Assembly (NCBI GenBank): GCA_937974555.1
Contig: CALJKR010000079.1
Coordinates: 1-7,765 of the forward strand
DNA from: an uncultured Flavobacteriales bacterium
GTDB taxonomy: Bacteria > Bacteroidota > Bacteroidia > Flavobacteriales_D > Sanyastnellaceae
Direction: 5' to 3'
DNA length: 7,765 nt
Below are positions 1-5,929 of this stretch, in pieces. The position numbers and the translations under genes were made by a program. Under the pieces are notes generated by a model, which saw only the letters and a list, made by a program, of their open reading frames with translations, was not told the origin of the DNA and did not search any database. How positions within the stretch are numbered: the first letter of the stretch is position 1; each line of letters begins with the position of its first letter.

Positions 1-515
1 TTGGCATTGGCGCCCCATTGATGGTGCACTTTTGAATTGGAAAATTTGTCTTTTAATTTTTTGGGCAAGTCTTGGTGGGCATAGCTGAAAATGAATCCGT
101 AATCCGCTGTGGAGAAATAGGAAATTCTACTGTAGTCCACGTTACCTGAAGGGTCATATAAATCTATTGTATTCGGAATATTGTCCACACCAAATCTTAG
201 AATGGAGGCTCCAAAGGTTTGTTGTTCGTCAATCTTCTGGGCATAGGATGCAAAATCAAGTTTAGCCAACCCAGCAAAATATTCAGCATGCATCAATCCG
301 ATGCTCTGTTTTTGTTCCATTCTGGCAAGTCCAGCAGGATTCCAAAATCCACTGTAAGCGTCATGTGTACTCGATACAATGGCCCCTGATAAAGCATATC
401 CCCGGGCACCAGCACCAATATTTAAAAATTCGTTGACATACTTTGGAGCGATTGCACTCTGTCCGAAAATCGAATAAGTGAAGCCCAGCAATAGTCCTGT
501 CAATAATTTTTTCAT
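1..515 (-). CDS. PorV/PorQ-family outer-membrane protein, 5' part (C-terminus outside window)
   Basis: The gene starts with ATG at 513-515 and stays open to the window edge, giving 171 residues. A lipid-export type signal peptide is visible: a short KK n-region, a hydrophobic stretch LLTGLLLGF and a likely cut after FGQ near residue 19. The mature start carries the family signature: GAGARGYALSGA at about 34-45, then DAYSGFWNPAGLAR at about 52-65. A stretch at about 111-148 (DNIPNTIDLYDPSG, then DYSRISYFS and a SYA motif) fits members sometimes labelled putative PorV2. These are predicted 14-strand beta-barrels of the FadL-like superfamily; PorV and PorQ are T9SS components, but this paralogue's own role is not established. 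The start lies 14 bases after the hemD stop, so it is probably co-transcribed with the heme genes. It could instead be PorQ, though the loop sequence favours the PorV2-like group. The family call is firm and the subgroup is not. Confidence 0.8.
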   Translation of the reverse strand, partial: MKKLLTGLLLGFTYSIFGQSAIAPKYVNEFLNIGAGARGYALSGAIVSSTHDAYSGFWNPAGLARMEQKQSIGLMHAEYFAGLAKLDFASYAQKIDEQQTFGASILRFGVDNIPNTIDLYDPSGNVDYSRISYFSTADYGFIFSYAHQDLPKKLKDKFSNSKVHHQWGANA

Positions 516-529
516 ACCGCAATTTACAT

Positions 530-1201
530 TCAGCCTTCTAAACCCAAAAGGGAAACTTTTATTGCATGAAAAATCTCTTCACCACTCACATTTTTCAGGG
601 CCAAAATATTTTGACATCCTTTTTCTTTGATGCGTGCTTCGGTTGCGGGTCCAAAGGCGATCATTGGCTTGGACAAATCTATGGGATGCTGATTAAAATA
701 GGAGTCTACATTGCTCGGAGAAGAGAAGATATATAGATCGGCATCTGTGGGCATCACCTTTTTAGATTCGGTGCTGTACACGGTCAATCGTTCAATTTTG
801 CAGTTCTTTAAGTGGGGAGCAATGCTGTTTCTTGTTTGTTTAGACTGCGGAAACAATATGGTTTGACCGGATAAAATGTTATTCTGAAAATCAAAAGCAA
901 CGTTCTCGGGTTCTGCACTTTGTCCAATGAATACCGCGTCGTAATTGTATTGTTTCAAAGTTTGCGCGGTACCCATTCCCATAGCGGCAATGCGAGATGA
1001 AATTTTAGGTTTTTGTTTGATAAAATGATGAACACCTTCACTGGACGAAAAGAATATCCAATCTGCGGGGGTATTGTATTCAAAGGGTTTTGAAATGGTT
1101 TCTATGCAAGAATAGCCGATGACAGAATGGCCCGCATCTTTGCACAAGTTGATCCACAAGGGATTGTCTTTTACTTCTCTGCTGATGAATATTCTTGCCA
1201 T
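530..1201 (-). CDS. hemD: Uroporphyrinogen-III synthase HemD
   Basis: This enzyme closes and isomerises hydroxymethylbilane (the HemC product) to uroporphyrinogen III, the branch point to heme and other tetrapyrroles, in the cytosol. The 223-residue protein is slightly short for the family (about 240-260). The family diverges strongly in sequence, but its landmarks are present in order: an N-terminal strand (ARIFISREV), FFSSSEGVHHF at 50-60, AAMGMGTAQTL at 72-82, ILFPQSKQTR at 115-124, VYST at 141-144 including the commonly conserved tyrosine, the second-domain FSSPSNVDSYF at 159-169, and IAFGPATEARIKEKG at 181-195. This is the expected two-domain pattern. The ATG at 1199-1201 lies inside the 3' end of hemC (31-base overlap), and context plus the ISR-type N-terminus support this start. 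Position directly after hemC strengthens a call that sequence similarity alone would leave moderate. Confidence 0.9.
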   Translation of the reverse strand: MARIFISREVKDNPLWINLCKDAGHSVIGYSCIETISKPFEYNTPADWIFFSSSEGVHHFIKQKPKISSRIAAMGMGTAQTLKQYNYDAVFIGQSAEPENVAFDFQNNILSGQTILFPQSKQTRNSIAPHLKNCKIERLTVYSTESKKVMPTDADLYIFSSPSNVDSYFNQHPIDLSKPMIAFGPATEARIKEKGCQNILALKNVSGEEIFHAIKVSLLGLEG

Positions 1202-2091
1202 TTTCTCAATTTATCCAGGCAATGTTCAATGGCGTTTTCAGCATTTTCATTTTGATGCGAGAAATGCAATAAGTCATGTGCTAAACCAGAACTAAATGCC
1301 ACATGAACATGATAGGTGTTTTGTTCTTTGGTGCAATATACACCCAAAGGCAATTGGCATCCACCCTCCATTTTTTGGAGTAGGGTTCGCTCGATATGGA
1401 TATTGTCTTGAACGTTGGGATGATGAATTTTTTGAAGAATGTTCAAGGTCTTTGGGTCATCTCTTCGGCACTGCCACCCCAACACGCCCTGAGCAGGTGC
1501 TGGCACAAATGATTGAGGGTCCAATAGCTGAACATGAAATTCTGACAAATCGATATTTAACCGTTCTATTCCTGCCGCCGCCAACATCAGTGCATCACAA
1601 TGTCCGTCACGTAATTTTTGAATGCGGGTGGGAACATTGCCACGAATATCCACAAACTCAACATCGGGTCGTATGTTTTTAATTTGGGTTTTTCTTCTAA
1701 CCGATGAAGTACCGATTCTAATCTGAGATTGAAATTGAAGGGGCAAGTCGGATTGAATAAAACGGTGGGGAGTGATTAAAATATCCCGCGGATCTGCCCT
1801 GTGACTAACTGCGGCAATCACCAATTCTGGATGAGGAGCGGTTTCTAAATCCTTGTGTGAGTGCACTGCTATGTCGATGGTTTTTTCCATCAAAGCTTGC
1901 TCTATCTCTTTGGTAAAAAATCCTTTCCCTTCGATTTTATCGAAACTTAAATTTTGAATTTGGTCACCTTTGGTTGAAATGATTTCCAATCGGGTGTTTA
2001 TACCCAAATCATTTAGAATTTTTTGCGTGTGATGGGCTTGCCACAAGGCCAACTCACTTCCTCGTGTTCCAATGATTAACGGTTTGTCCAT
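1171..2091 (-). CDS. hemC: Hydroxymethylbilane synthase (porphobilinogen deaminase) HemC
   Basis: The enzyme condenses four porphobilinogen molecules head to tail into hydroxymethylbilane on a covalently attached dipyrromethane cofactor. At 306 residues it has normal family length. Visible motifs in order: GTRGSELALWQA at 8-19, STKGD at 39-43, GKGFFTKEIEQAL at 55-67, DIAVHSHKDL at 73-82 with the catalytic aspartate at D81, GTSSVRRK at 127-134 (substrate-binding arginines), DIRGNVPTR at 148-156, LAAAGIERL at 170-178, PAPAQGVLG at 197-205, and EGGCQLPLG at 242-250, where C245 is the cofactor attachment cysteine. All key residues are present. The ATG start at 2089-2091 is one base downstream of the hemA stop codon, and the 3' end overlaps hemD by 31 bases, so the three are almost certainly one translationally linked operon. 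Confidence 0.98.
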   Translation of the reverse strand: MDKPLIIGTRGSELALWQAHHTQKILNDLGINTRLEIISTKGDQIQNLSFDKIEGKGFFTKEIEQALMEKTIDIAVHSHKDLETAPHPELVIAAVSHRADPRDILITPHRFIQSDLPLQFQSQIRIGTSSVRRKTQIKNIRPDVEFVDIRGNVPTRIQKLRDGHCDALMLAAAGIERLNIDLSEFHVQLLDPQSFVPAPAQGVLGWQCRRDDPKTLNILQKIHHPNVQDNIHIERTLLQKMEGGCQLPLGVYCTKEQNTYHVHVAFSSGLAHDLLHFSHQNENAENAIEHCLDKLRKWQEYSSAEK

Positions 2092-2092
2092 T

Positions 2093-3316
2093 TTAATTTT
2101 TTTGATGATCCAATAAAACGGCCTTGGCCATTTTCATTGGTACGGAGATGTATTTTTTCTCCATGTAATCTAGAATTTTATCCAAGGTAGCTTTGGCTTC
2201 TTCATCCAAATTGGATAACTCCTTTTGAAAAACACTTCCAATCGCTGTATCTCTTATTTCTTTGATGGTTACCGGTATGTTTTGCATGGCCAATTCTATT
2301 TTTCTTTCCTGAACCATGTGACGATGTTCAATTAATCCGGATACAATGATGGGTTCACATTGCTCCAACGCTTGCGCTCGGAATGCGATATTTTCTGAGG
2401 TGATTTTTTGAATACTATTCATGTCAAAAAATCCGATATTTTTTTTGTTTTTGATTGAGGGATGCACGTTACCGGGCATGGCCAAGTCAATGACAAATTG
2501 AGTTTTATCGGACAATTTTGAAATCATTTCTTCACCCATTAAATAATCCGTAGAGCCGGTACAGATGATCCAAGAGTGCGCATCAATGGGTGAATTATAG
2601 AATGCTTCCATCGCATGTACATGACCATTTGGAAATCGGGATGCTATGGCTTCCGCATTGTCTAAAGAGCGATTGTAAACGTGAATATTCTCATAGCCGG
2701 CATCTTCTAAAAATTTGGCAAATGTGCCAATAATTTGTCCCGCGCCTACCAAAGCAATGGTGCTATTGGTGTCGATGTTTCTTTCCTGAAACGCGCTCCA
2801 TGCAATGGATACAACGGATACAGGTTTTCTTCTTAAATCGGTTTCAGTAAAAACTTGTTTGGAGGATTTGATGCATTGTTTCATCAACAAACGCAAAGCT
2901 TCACCGGCCATGCCCAATTGGATACTTTGCTCGTAGGCATTTCTCATTTGTCCCAAAATTTCATGCTCCCCAATGACGGCTGAGTTCAAACTCGCTGCTG
3001 TTCTTAGCGCGTGTTGAACTGCATCTTCTCCGGATAATTTGGTGCACTGTTGCGCAATGGCAGCAATATCAATCTGTTGGTCTTGACAGAATAAATCCAG
3101 AATTTTTTGAGTCAAACCTGTGCATACGTAATGATCTACGGTGAATATCCATTCAACGCGATTGCATGTACTAACAAACATGAGTTCTTCACAACCCATC
3201 ACCGTTTTTAACTCTTGAAGTTTGTTTTCAAGGGAATTTTCGGCGACATGAAATTGACCAATCGTTTCCAATGGAAATTGATGGTGACTAAGACTAATGA
3301 CTTGCAGTTCCTTCAC
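2093..3316 (-). CDS. hemA: Glutamyl-tRNA reductase HemA, GTG start
   Basis: This NADPH-dependent enzyme reduces glutamyl-tRNA(Glu) to glutamate-1-semialdehyde, the first committed step of the C5 route to 5-aminolevulinate. The 407 residues cover all three domains: the catalytic domain with STCNRVE at 49-55 (nucleophile C51), the conserved SAVIGEHEILGQMR at 112-125, a Rossmann NADPH site VGAGQIIG at 190-197 with VYNRS at 213-217, and a helical dimerisation domain from about 310 to the end. The start is GTG at 3314-3316; an in-frame TAA lies a few codons upstream with no ATG between, and the conserved N-terminal strand ELQVISLSHH requires this start. No Shine-Dalgarno sequence is seen. The segment DLAMPGNV at 278-285 lacks the arginine usual in this motif (DLAVPRDV type). 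hemL, hemB and hemE are not in the window. Confidence 0.97.
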   Translation of the reverse strand: MKELQVISLSHHQFPLETIGQFHVAENSLENKLQELKTVMGCEELMFVSTCNRVEWIFTVDHYVCTGLTQKILDLFCQDQQIDIAAIAQQCTKLSGEDAVQHALRTAASLNSAVIGEHEILGQMRNAYEQSIQLGMAGEALRLLMKQCIKSSKQVFTETDLRRKPVSVVSIAWSAFQERNIDTNSTIALVGAGQIIGTFAKFLEDAGYENIHVYNRSLDNAEAIASRFPNGHVHAMEAFYNSPIDAHSWIICTGSTDYLMGEEMISKLSDKTQFVIDLAMPGNVHPSIKNKKNIGFFDMNSIQKITSENIAFRAQALEQCEPIIVSGLIEHRHMVQERKIELAMQNIPVTIKEIRDTAIGSVFQKELSNLDEEAKATLDKILDYMEKKYISVPMKMAKAVLLDHQKN

Positions 3317-3391
3317 AGGACAAAGGTCGGTCTCACTTATTTTTTAATTGTCACTGTTTTGTCAAACGACGCGAATATTGGCTGATAGATG
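3317..3391. other. Gap between cdd and hemA
   Basis: This 75-base A/T-rich spacer precedes the GTG start of hemA. On the minus strand it contains TTGACA (3360-3365) and an A-run, and close to hemA a GACCTTTG (3321-3328) that differs by one base from the Bacteroidetes -7 consensus TAnnTTTG but has no TTG at the right distance. I see no hairpin with a T-tract, hence no clear terminator for cdd. hemA may have its own promoter here, but the sequence does not identify one convincingly. Confidence 0.3.
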
Positions 3392-3889
3392 TCAAGATTT
3401 TTTTAGCCGTTCTTCAATAAAGTGGAGTGGAAGCAGTGATTGAATGCCCGTAATATGAATTACCCTTCCGTCTTGCCCGGTTAAAAGCACCTCGATGGGT
3501 TCCGATTGTTTGAGTTCATATTCCAATAGGGCTTGACGACAGCTTCCGCATGGGGCGAGTGGTTGATTGACTTTGAAATTTTCAGGATTTACCGCGATGG
3601 CAATGGCCTTGATTGTTTGATTGGGGTACTGGGCTCCAGCATAAAAAATTGCGACGCGTTCTGCACATAGCCCACTGGGAAAGGCCATGTTTTCCTGATT
3701 GTTTCCAGTTACGATATCCCCGTTATCCAACAATACTGCGGCACCCACCTTAAATCGACTGTATGGTGCATAAGCTTGCTCCGTGATTTGTTGGGCAGAA
3801 TCAATCAAGGCGTGCCAATGTGAAGGAACACTTTGCAAATCATTATGCAACTGATATTGAAAAGTTATCGTCTGAATATTGTTAGGCAT
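3392..3889 (-). CDS. cdd: Cytidine deaminase
   Basis: Zinc-dependent enzyme of pyrimidine salvage that converts cytidine and deoxycytidine to uridine and deoxyuridine in the cytosol. At 165 residues it is somewhat longer than the compact tetrameric forms (about 130), owing to an N-terminal extension of roughly 25-30 residues. Signature elements: YAPYSRFKVGAAV at 40-52, NQENMAFPSGLCAERVA at 64-80 with zinc ligand C75 and proton-shuttle E77, and PCGSCRQALLEY at 113-124 with zinc ligands C114 and C117. All catalytic residues are present. The ATG at 3887-3889 is the first start after the divergent intergenic region, where a candidate promoter precedes it. hemA follows after 75 bases, so the two may be partly co-transcribed, but this is less certain than for the tightly packed hem genes. 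Confidence 0.96.
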   Translation of the reverse strand: MPNNIQTITFQYQLHNDLQSVPSHWHALIDSAQQITEQAYAPYSRFKVGAAVLLDNGDIVTGNNQENMAFPSGLCAERVAIFYAGAQYPNQTIKAIAIAVNPENFKVNQPLAPCGSCRQALLEYELKQSEPIEVLLTGQDGRVIHITGIQSLLPLHFIEERLKKS

Positions 3890-3916
3890 TAAATTGTCGT
3901 CATTATTGTGTTAAGA

Positions 3917-3946
3917 CAAAATAAAGCTTTATTTAGCAATCAACAA
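3917..3946 (-). promoter_or_regulatory. Candidate Bacteroidetes-type promoter for cdd
   Basis: Read on the minus strand, TTG (3944-3946) is followed by exactly 19 bases and then TTATTTTG (3917-3924), one mismatch from the Bacteroidetes primary sigma -7 element TAnnTTTG. Transcription would start about 20 bases before the cdd ATG, a sensible leader length. The match is imperfect and inferred from consensus alone. A weaker plus-strand counterpart (TTG at 3906-3908, 20 bases, TTATTTAG at 3929-3936) could serve the divergent VTC gene. Confidence 0.4.
3919..3934. repeat. 16-base perfect palindrome in divergent promoter region
   Basis: AAATAAAGCTTTATTT is identical to its own reverse complement and lies almost midway between the divergent cdd and VTC-domain starts (44 bases to the cdd-side gene edge on one side's half, similar on the other). 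It overlaps the candidate -7 element and spacer of the cdd promoter. It could be an operator for a dimeric regulator, or simply follow from two back-to-back A/T-rich promoter elements. No regulator gene is in the window. Confidence 0.5.
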
Positions 3947-3962
3947 TTACACCGGTTGACTT

Positions 3963-4727
3963 TTGGATGAGATTCAAGAAATATTAAAAACCTACGTGCC
4001 CATTTCTTTAAAGGAAATGGACGGTGTGGCTTTGATGAACCGAACCGATACCAAGTACATGATTTCCAAAAGCGAATTGATGGATGTCCTGAAGGAGGTG
4101 TCGAGTCATTATCGCATTTTGGATATCAAGGGTGTACGCAATAACCACTACCGTTCTCAATACTACGATACGCCGGAATTTTATTTCTACAAACGTCATC
4201 ACAGTGGAAAGAAAAATCGACTGAAAGTTAGAAAGCGACTGTACGTGGAGAGTAACCTAACATTTTTGGAAGTGAAATTCAAAAGCAACAAGGGAAGGAC
4301 CGAGAAAGACAGAATGAAGTTGGGTGAATTGAATTCAGCGTTAACAGAGGAAAACGTACACTATATCTCGGAGACTTCGCATTTTGAAGATACCTTAGAA
4401 CCCAAGTTAATGAATTCGTTTGAGCGAATCACGCTTGTTGATCAGGCTTTACCCGAGCGAATTACAATAGACTTAAGTTTGGGTTTCGAAATGGGCGAAA
4501 AACAATTGGTGATTCCGGATCTCGTTATCATCGAAGCCAAGCAAGAAAGACAAAACAGACATTCTGTTTTCCTGAATGCGTTAAAAAAACGTTTGATTCG
4601 CCCGGAGAGTATCAGCAAATACTGCTTGGGTGTGGCCTTGATGACCGATGAGAAATCGAATATGTTTAAAGAAAAAATTAGAAGAATAAATAAAATCACA
4701 AATGGAAATTATCAGTACAATCATTGA
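3963..4727 (+). CDS. VTC-domain (polyphosphate polymerase family) protein, TTG start
   Basis: A 254-residue soluble protein of the VTC/CYTH tunnel-fold family. In yeast Vtc4 this domain builds polyphosphate from ATP inside a basic tunnel. The matching residues are all visible: RTDTKY at 27-32 (K31 equivalent to the phosphate-binding lysine of the first strand), QYYDT at 66-70, the basic strand RLKVRKR at 86-92, EVKFK at 103-107, GRTEKDR at 111-117, R155 and R166 (ERITID), metal-ligand-type EAK at 191-193, and SKYCLGVA at 218-225. There is no signal peptide or membrane segment. The start must be TTG at 3963-3965: a TGA lies two codons upstream, and the next in-frame ATG (4017) would delete the conserved ISLKEMDGVALMNRTDT lead-in. 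Its 3' end overlaps the DUF4956 gene by 26 bases. Family assignment is strong; polyphosphate synthesis by this protein is inferred from the residues. Confidence 0.9.
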   Translation: MDEIQEILKTYVPISLKEMDGVALMNRTDTKYMISKSELMDVLKEVSSHYRILDIKGVRNNHYRSQYYDTPEFYFYKRHHSGKKNRLKVRKRLYVESNLTFLEVKFKSNKGRTEKDRMKLGELNSALTEENVHYISETSHFEDTLEPKLMNSFERITLVDQALPERITIDLSLGFEMGEKQLVIPDLVIIEAKQERQNRHSVFLNALKKRLIRPESISKYCLGVALMTDEKSNMFKEKIRRINKITNGNYQYNH

Positions 4728-5463
4728 TGGAATTGCACAGCAGTTTGCTGCTTGGATGCAAGTGATGCCCAACCCAGCCGAAATACCCGCGGCTGAAGTT
4801 CAAGAGAAATTTAAGCCGTTGGGATCAATGAAATTGGCCAATTGGGAAGACTTGTTGGAAATGATTATCCGCTTGGGTGTGCACATGTTGTTTGTTACAC
4901 TCATTGTGCGCTTTATCTATTACCCTATCGCAAAGCGCAAAGATTTCTTGTTCACTTATTTGTTGTTCAGCATTTCCATTTTCTTGATGTGTTTCATGTT
5001 GGAAAGTGTGAAGCTTGAAATGGGATTTGCCTTGGGATTGTTTGCAGTGTTTGGAATCATCAGATACCGCACAGATGCAATTCCGATCAAAGAAATGACC
5101 TATTTATTTATCATCATTGGAATGTCGGTGATGAATGCTTTGATCAACAAGAAAATTTCATTGGTGGAATTGGTATTTGCCAACATGGCCATTATCGGGT
5201 TAACCTATGGTTTGGAAAGGGTTTGGTTGTTGCGTCATGAGTCTCAGAAGATTATCTTGTATGACAATATCCATTTGATTCAAACCGCCAAACACGATGA
5301 GTTGCGCGCGGATTTGGAAGCCAGAACAGGAATTAAAATCAATCGTGTAGAAATTGGTAAGATTGATTTCTTGCGCGATACAGCATTGTTGAAAATCTAT
5401 TTTTATGATGATGAGCAACCGTCACAAATGGACGAAACCTTTTCTCAGAACATCAACGTATAA
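4702..5463 (+). CDS. DUF4956 multi-pass inner-membrane protein
   Basis: The 253-residue protein has a roughly 50-residue N-terminal soluble or amphipathic part, then about five hydrophobic segments (near 52-75, 82-102, 106-121, 131-148 and 153-173), and a soluble C-terminal domain of about 75 residues. The signature of the family sits between segments 3 and 4: GLFAVFGIIRYRTDAIPIKE at about 112-130, where the RYRT basic motif after a membrane helix is the most conserved element. No biochemical function is established for DUF4956. Its translational overlap with a VTC-domain gene is a recurrent pairing in bacterial genomes, so an inferred role is membrane partner, anchor or export path for the polymerase product. 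ATG at 4702-4704 follows an A-rich leader inside the VTC gene. The last 11 bases overlap the convergent ispF. Confidence 0.88.
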   Translation: MEIISTIIDGIAQQFAAWMQVMPNPAEIPAAEVQEKFKPLGSMKLANWEDLLEMIIRLGVHMLFVTLIVRFIYYPIAKRKDFLFTYLLFSISIFLMCFMLESVKLEMGFALGLFAVFGIIRYRTDAIPIKEMTYLFIIIGMSVMNALINKKISLVELVFANMAIIGLTYGLERVWLLRHESQKIILYDNIHLIQTAKHDELRADLEARTGIKINRVEIGKIDFLRDTALLKIYFYDDEQPSQMDETFSQNINV

Positions 5464-5929
5464 GCAAAACAACAGCTGAAGCTTCCACGCCCAGCTCGGC
5501 GCCAACGAATCCAAGCTTCTCGCTGGTCGTGGCTTTAATACTGACACAGTCATTGGGGATATTGCAAATGGATCCAATGACTGTTTTCATTTCTTCTACA
5601 CGCTTTAAGATTTTAGGACGCTCCAAGTTGATTGTGGCGTCTAAATTATTGACGCGCCAACCTTTTTCTGCAATCTTCTCCATCGTGGAAACCAAAAGCT
5701 TTTTAGAGTCAATGCCTTTGTATTGTGGGTCTGTATCTGGAAATTGAAAACCAATGTCTCTTAATCCTGCAGCACCTAAAATGGCGTCGCAAATGGCATG
5801 CAGCAATACATCGGCATCGGAGTGGCCCAAAGCACCTTTTTCATGTTCAAATTGAATTCCACCCAACCACAATTCACGACCCTCCACCAATTGATGAATG
5901 TCGTATCCGTATCCTACTCTAATGTCCAT
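5453..5929 (-). CDS. ispF: 2-C-methyl-D-erythritol 2,4-cyclodiphosphate synthase IspF
   Basis: Enzyme of the non-mevalonate (MEP) isoprenoid pathway; it cyclises CDP-methylerythritol 2-phosphate, releasing CMP. At 158 residues it has the exact family length and all signatures: GYGYDIHQL at 6-14 with metal ligands D10 and H12, GHSDADVLLHAICDA at 35-49 with ligand H44, GLRDIGFQFPDTDPQYKG at 55-72, LERPK at 102-106, and KATTSEKLGFVG at 132-143. The ATG at 5927-5929 shares its A with the porV stop (TAATG), so translation is probably coupled to porV by reinitiation. The 3' end runs into the convergent DUF4956 gene (11-base overlap). Other MEP pathway genes such as ispD are not adjacent, so the link here is positional with T9SS genes rather than metabolic. 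Confidence 0.98.
   Translation of the reverse strand: MDIRVGYGYDIHQLVEGRELWLGGIQFEHEKGALGHSDADVLLHAICDAILGAAGLRDIGFQFPDTDPQYKGIDSKKLLVSTMEKIAEKGWRVNNLDATINLERPKILKRVEEMKTVIGSICNIPNDCVSIKATTSEKLGFVGAELGVEASAVVLLIR

Noticed and set aside
1296..1682. 128-residue open frame on the plus strand inside hemC
   Set aside because: Antisense to a fully conserved hemC; composition rich in C, H and F with no recognisable domain, as expected for a complementary-strand shadow.
3321..3328. GACCTTTG as a -7 box for hemA
   Set aside because: One mismatch to TAnnTTTG and no TTG at 19-21 bases upstream; too weak to list as a promoter.
3337..3365. Perfect TTGACA with a 17-base spacer to AAATAA before hemA, resembling a proteobacterial sigma-70 promoter
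   Set aside because: The -10 hexamer matches poorly (2 of 6), and Bacteroidetes primary sigma factors recognise TTG/TAnnTTTG rather than TTGACA/TATAAT.
4442..4699. 85-residue minus-strand frame with a hydrophobic start under the VTC gene
   Set aside because: The hydrophobic run is the complement of A-rich coding DNA; the plus-strand gene here carries conserved catalytic residues.
3963..5463. VTC-DUF4956 pair as a recent horizontally acquired island
   Set aside because: Codon use and A/T content look like the neighbours, and there are no flanking repeats, integrase, tRNA or insertion sequence remnants; opposite orientation alone is not evidence of transfer.
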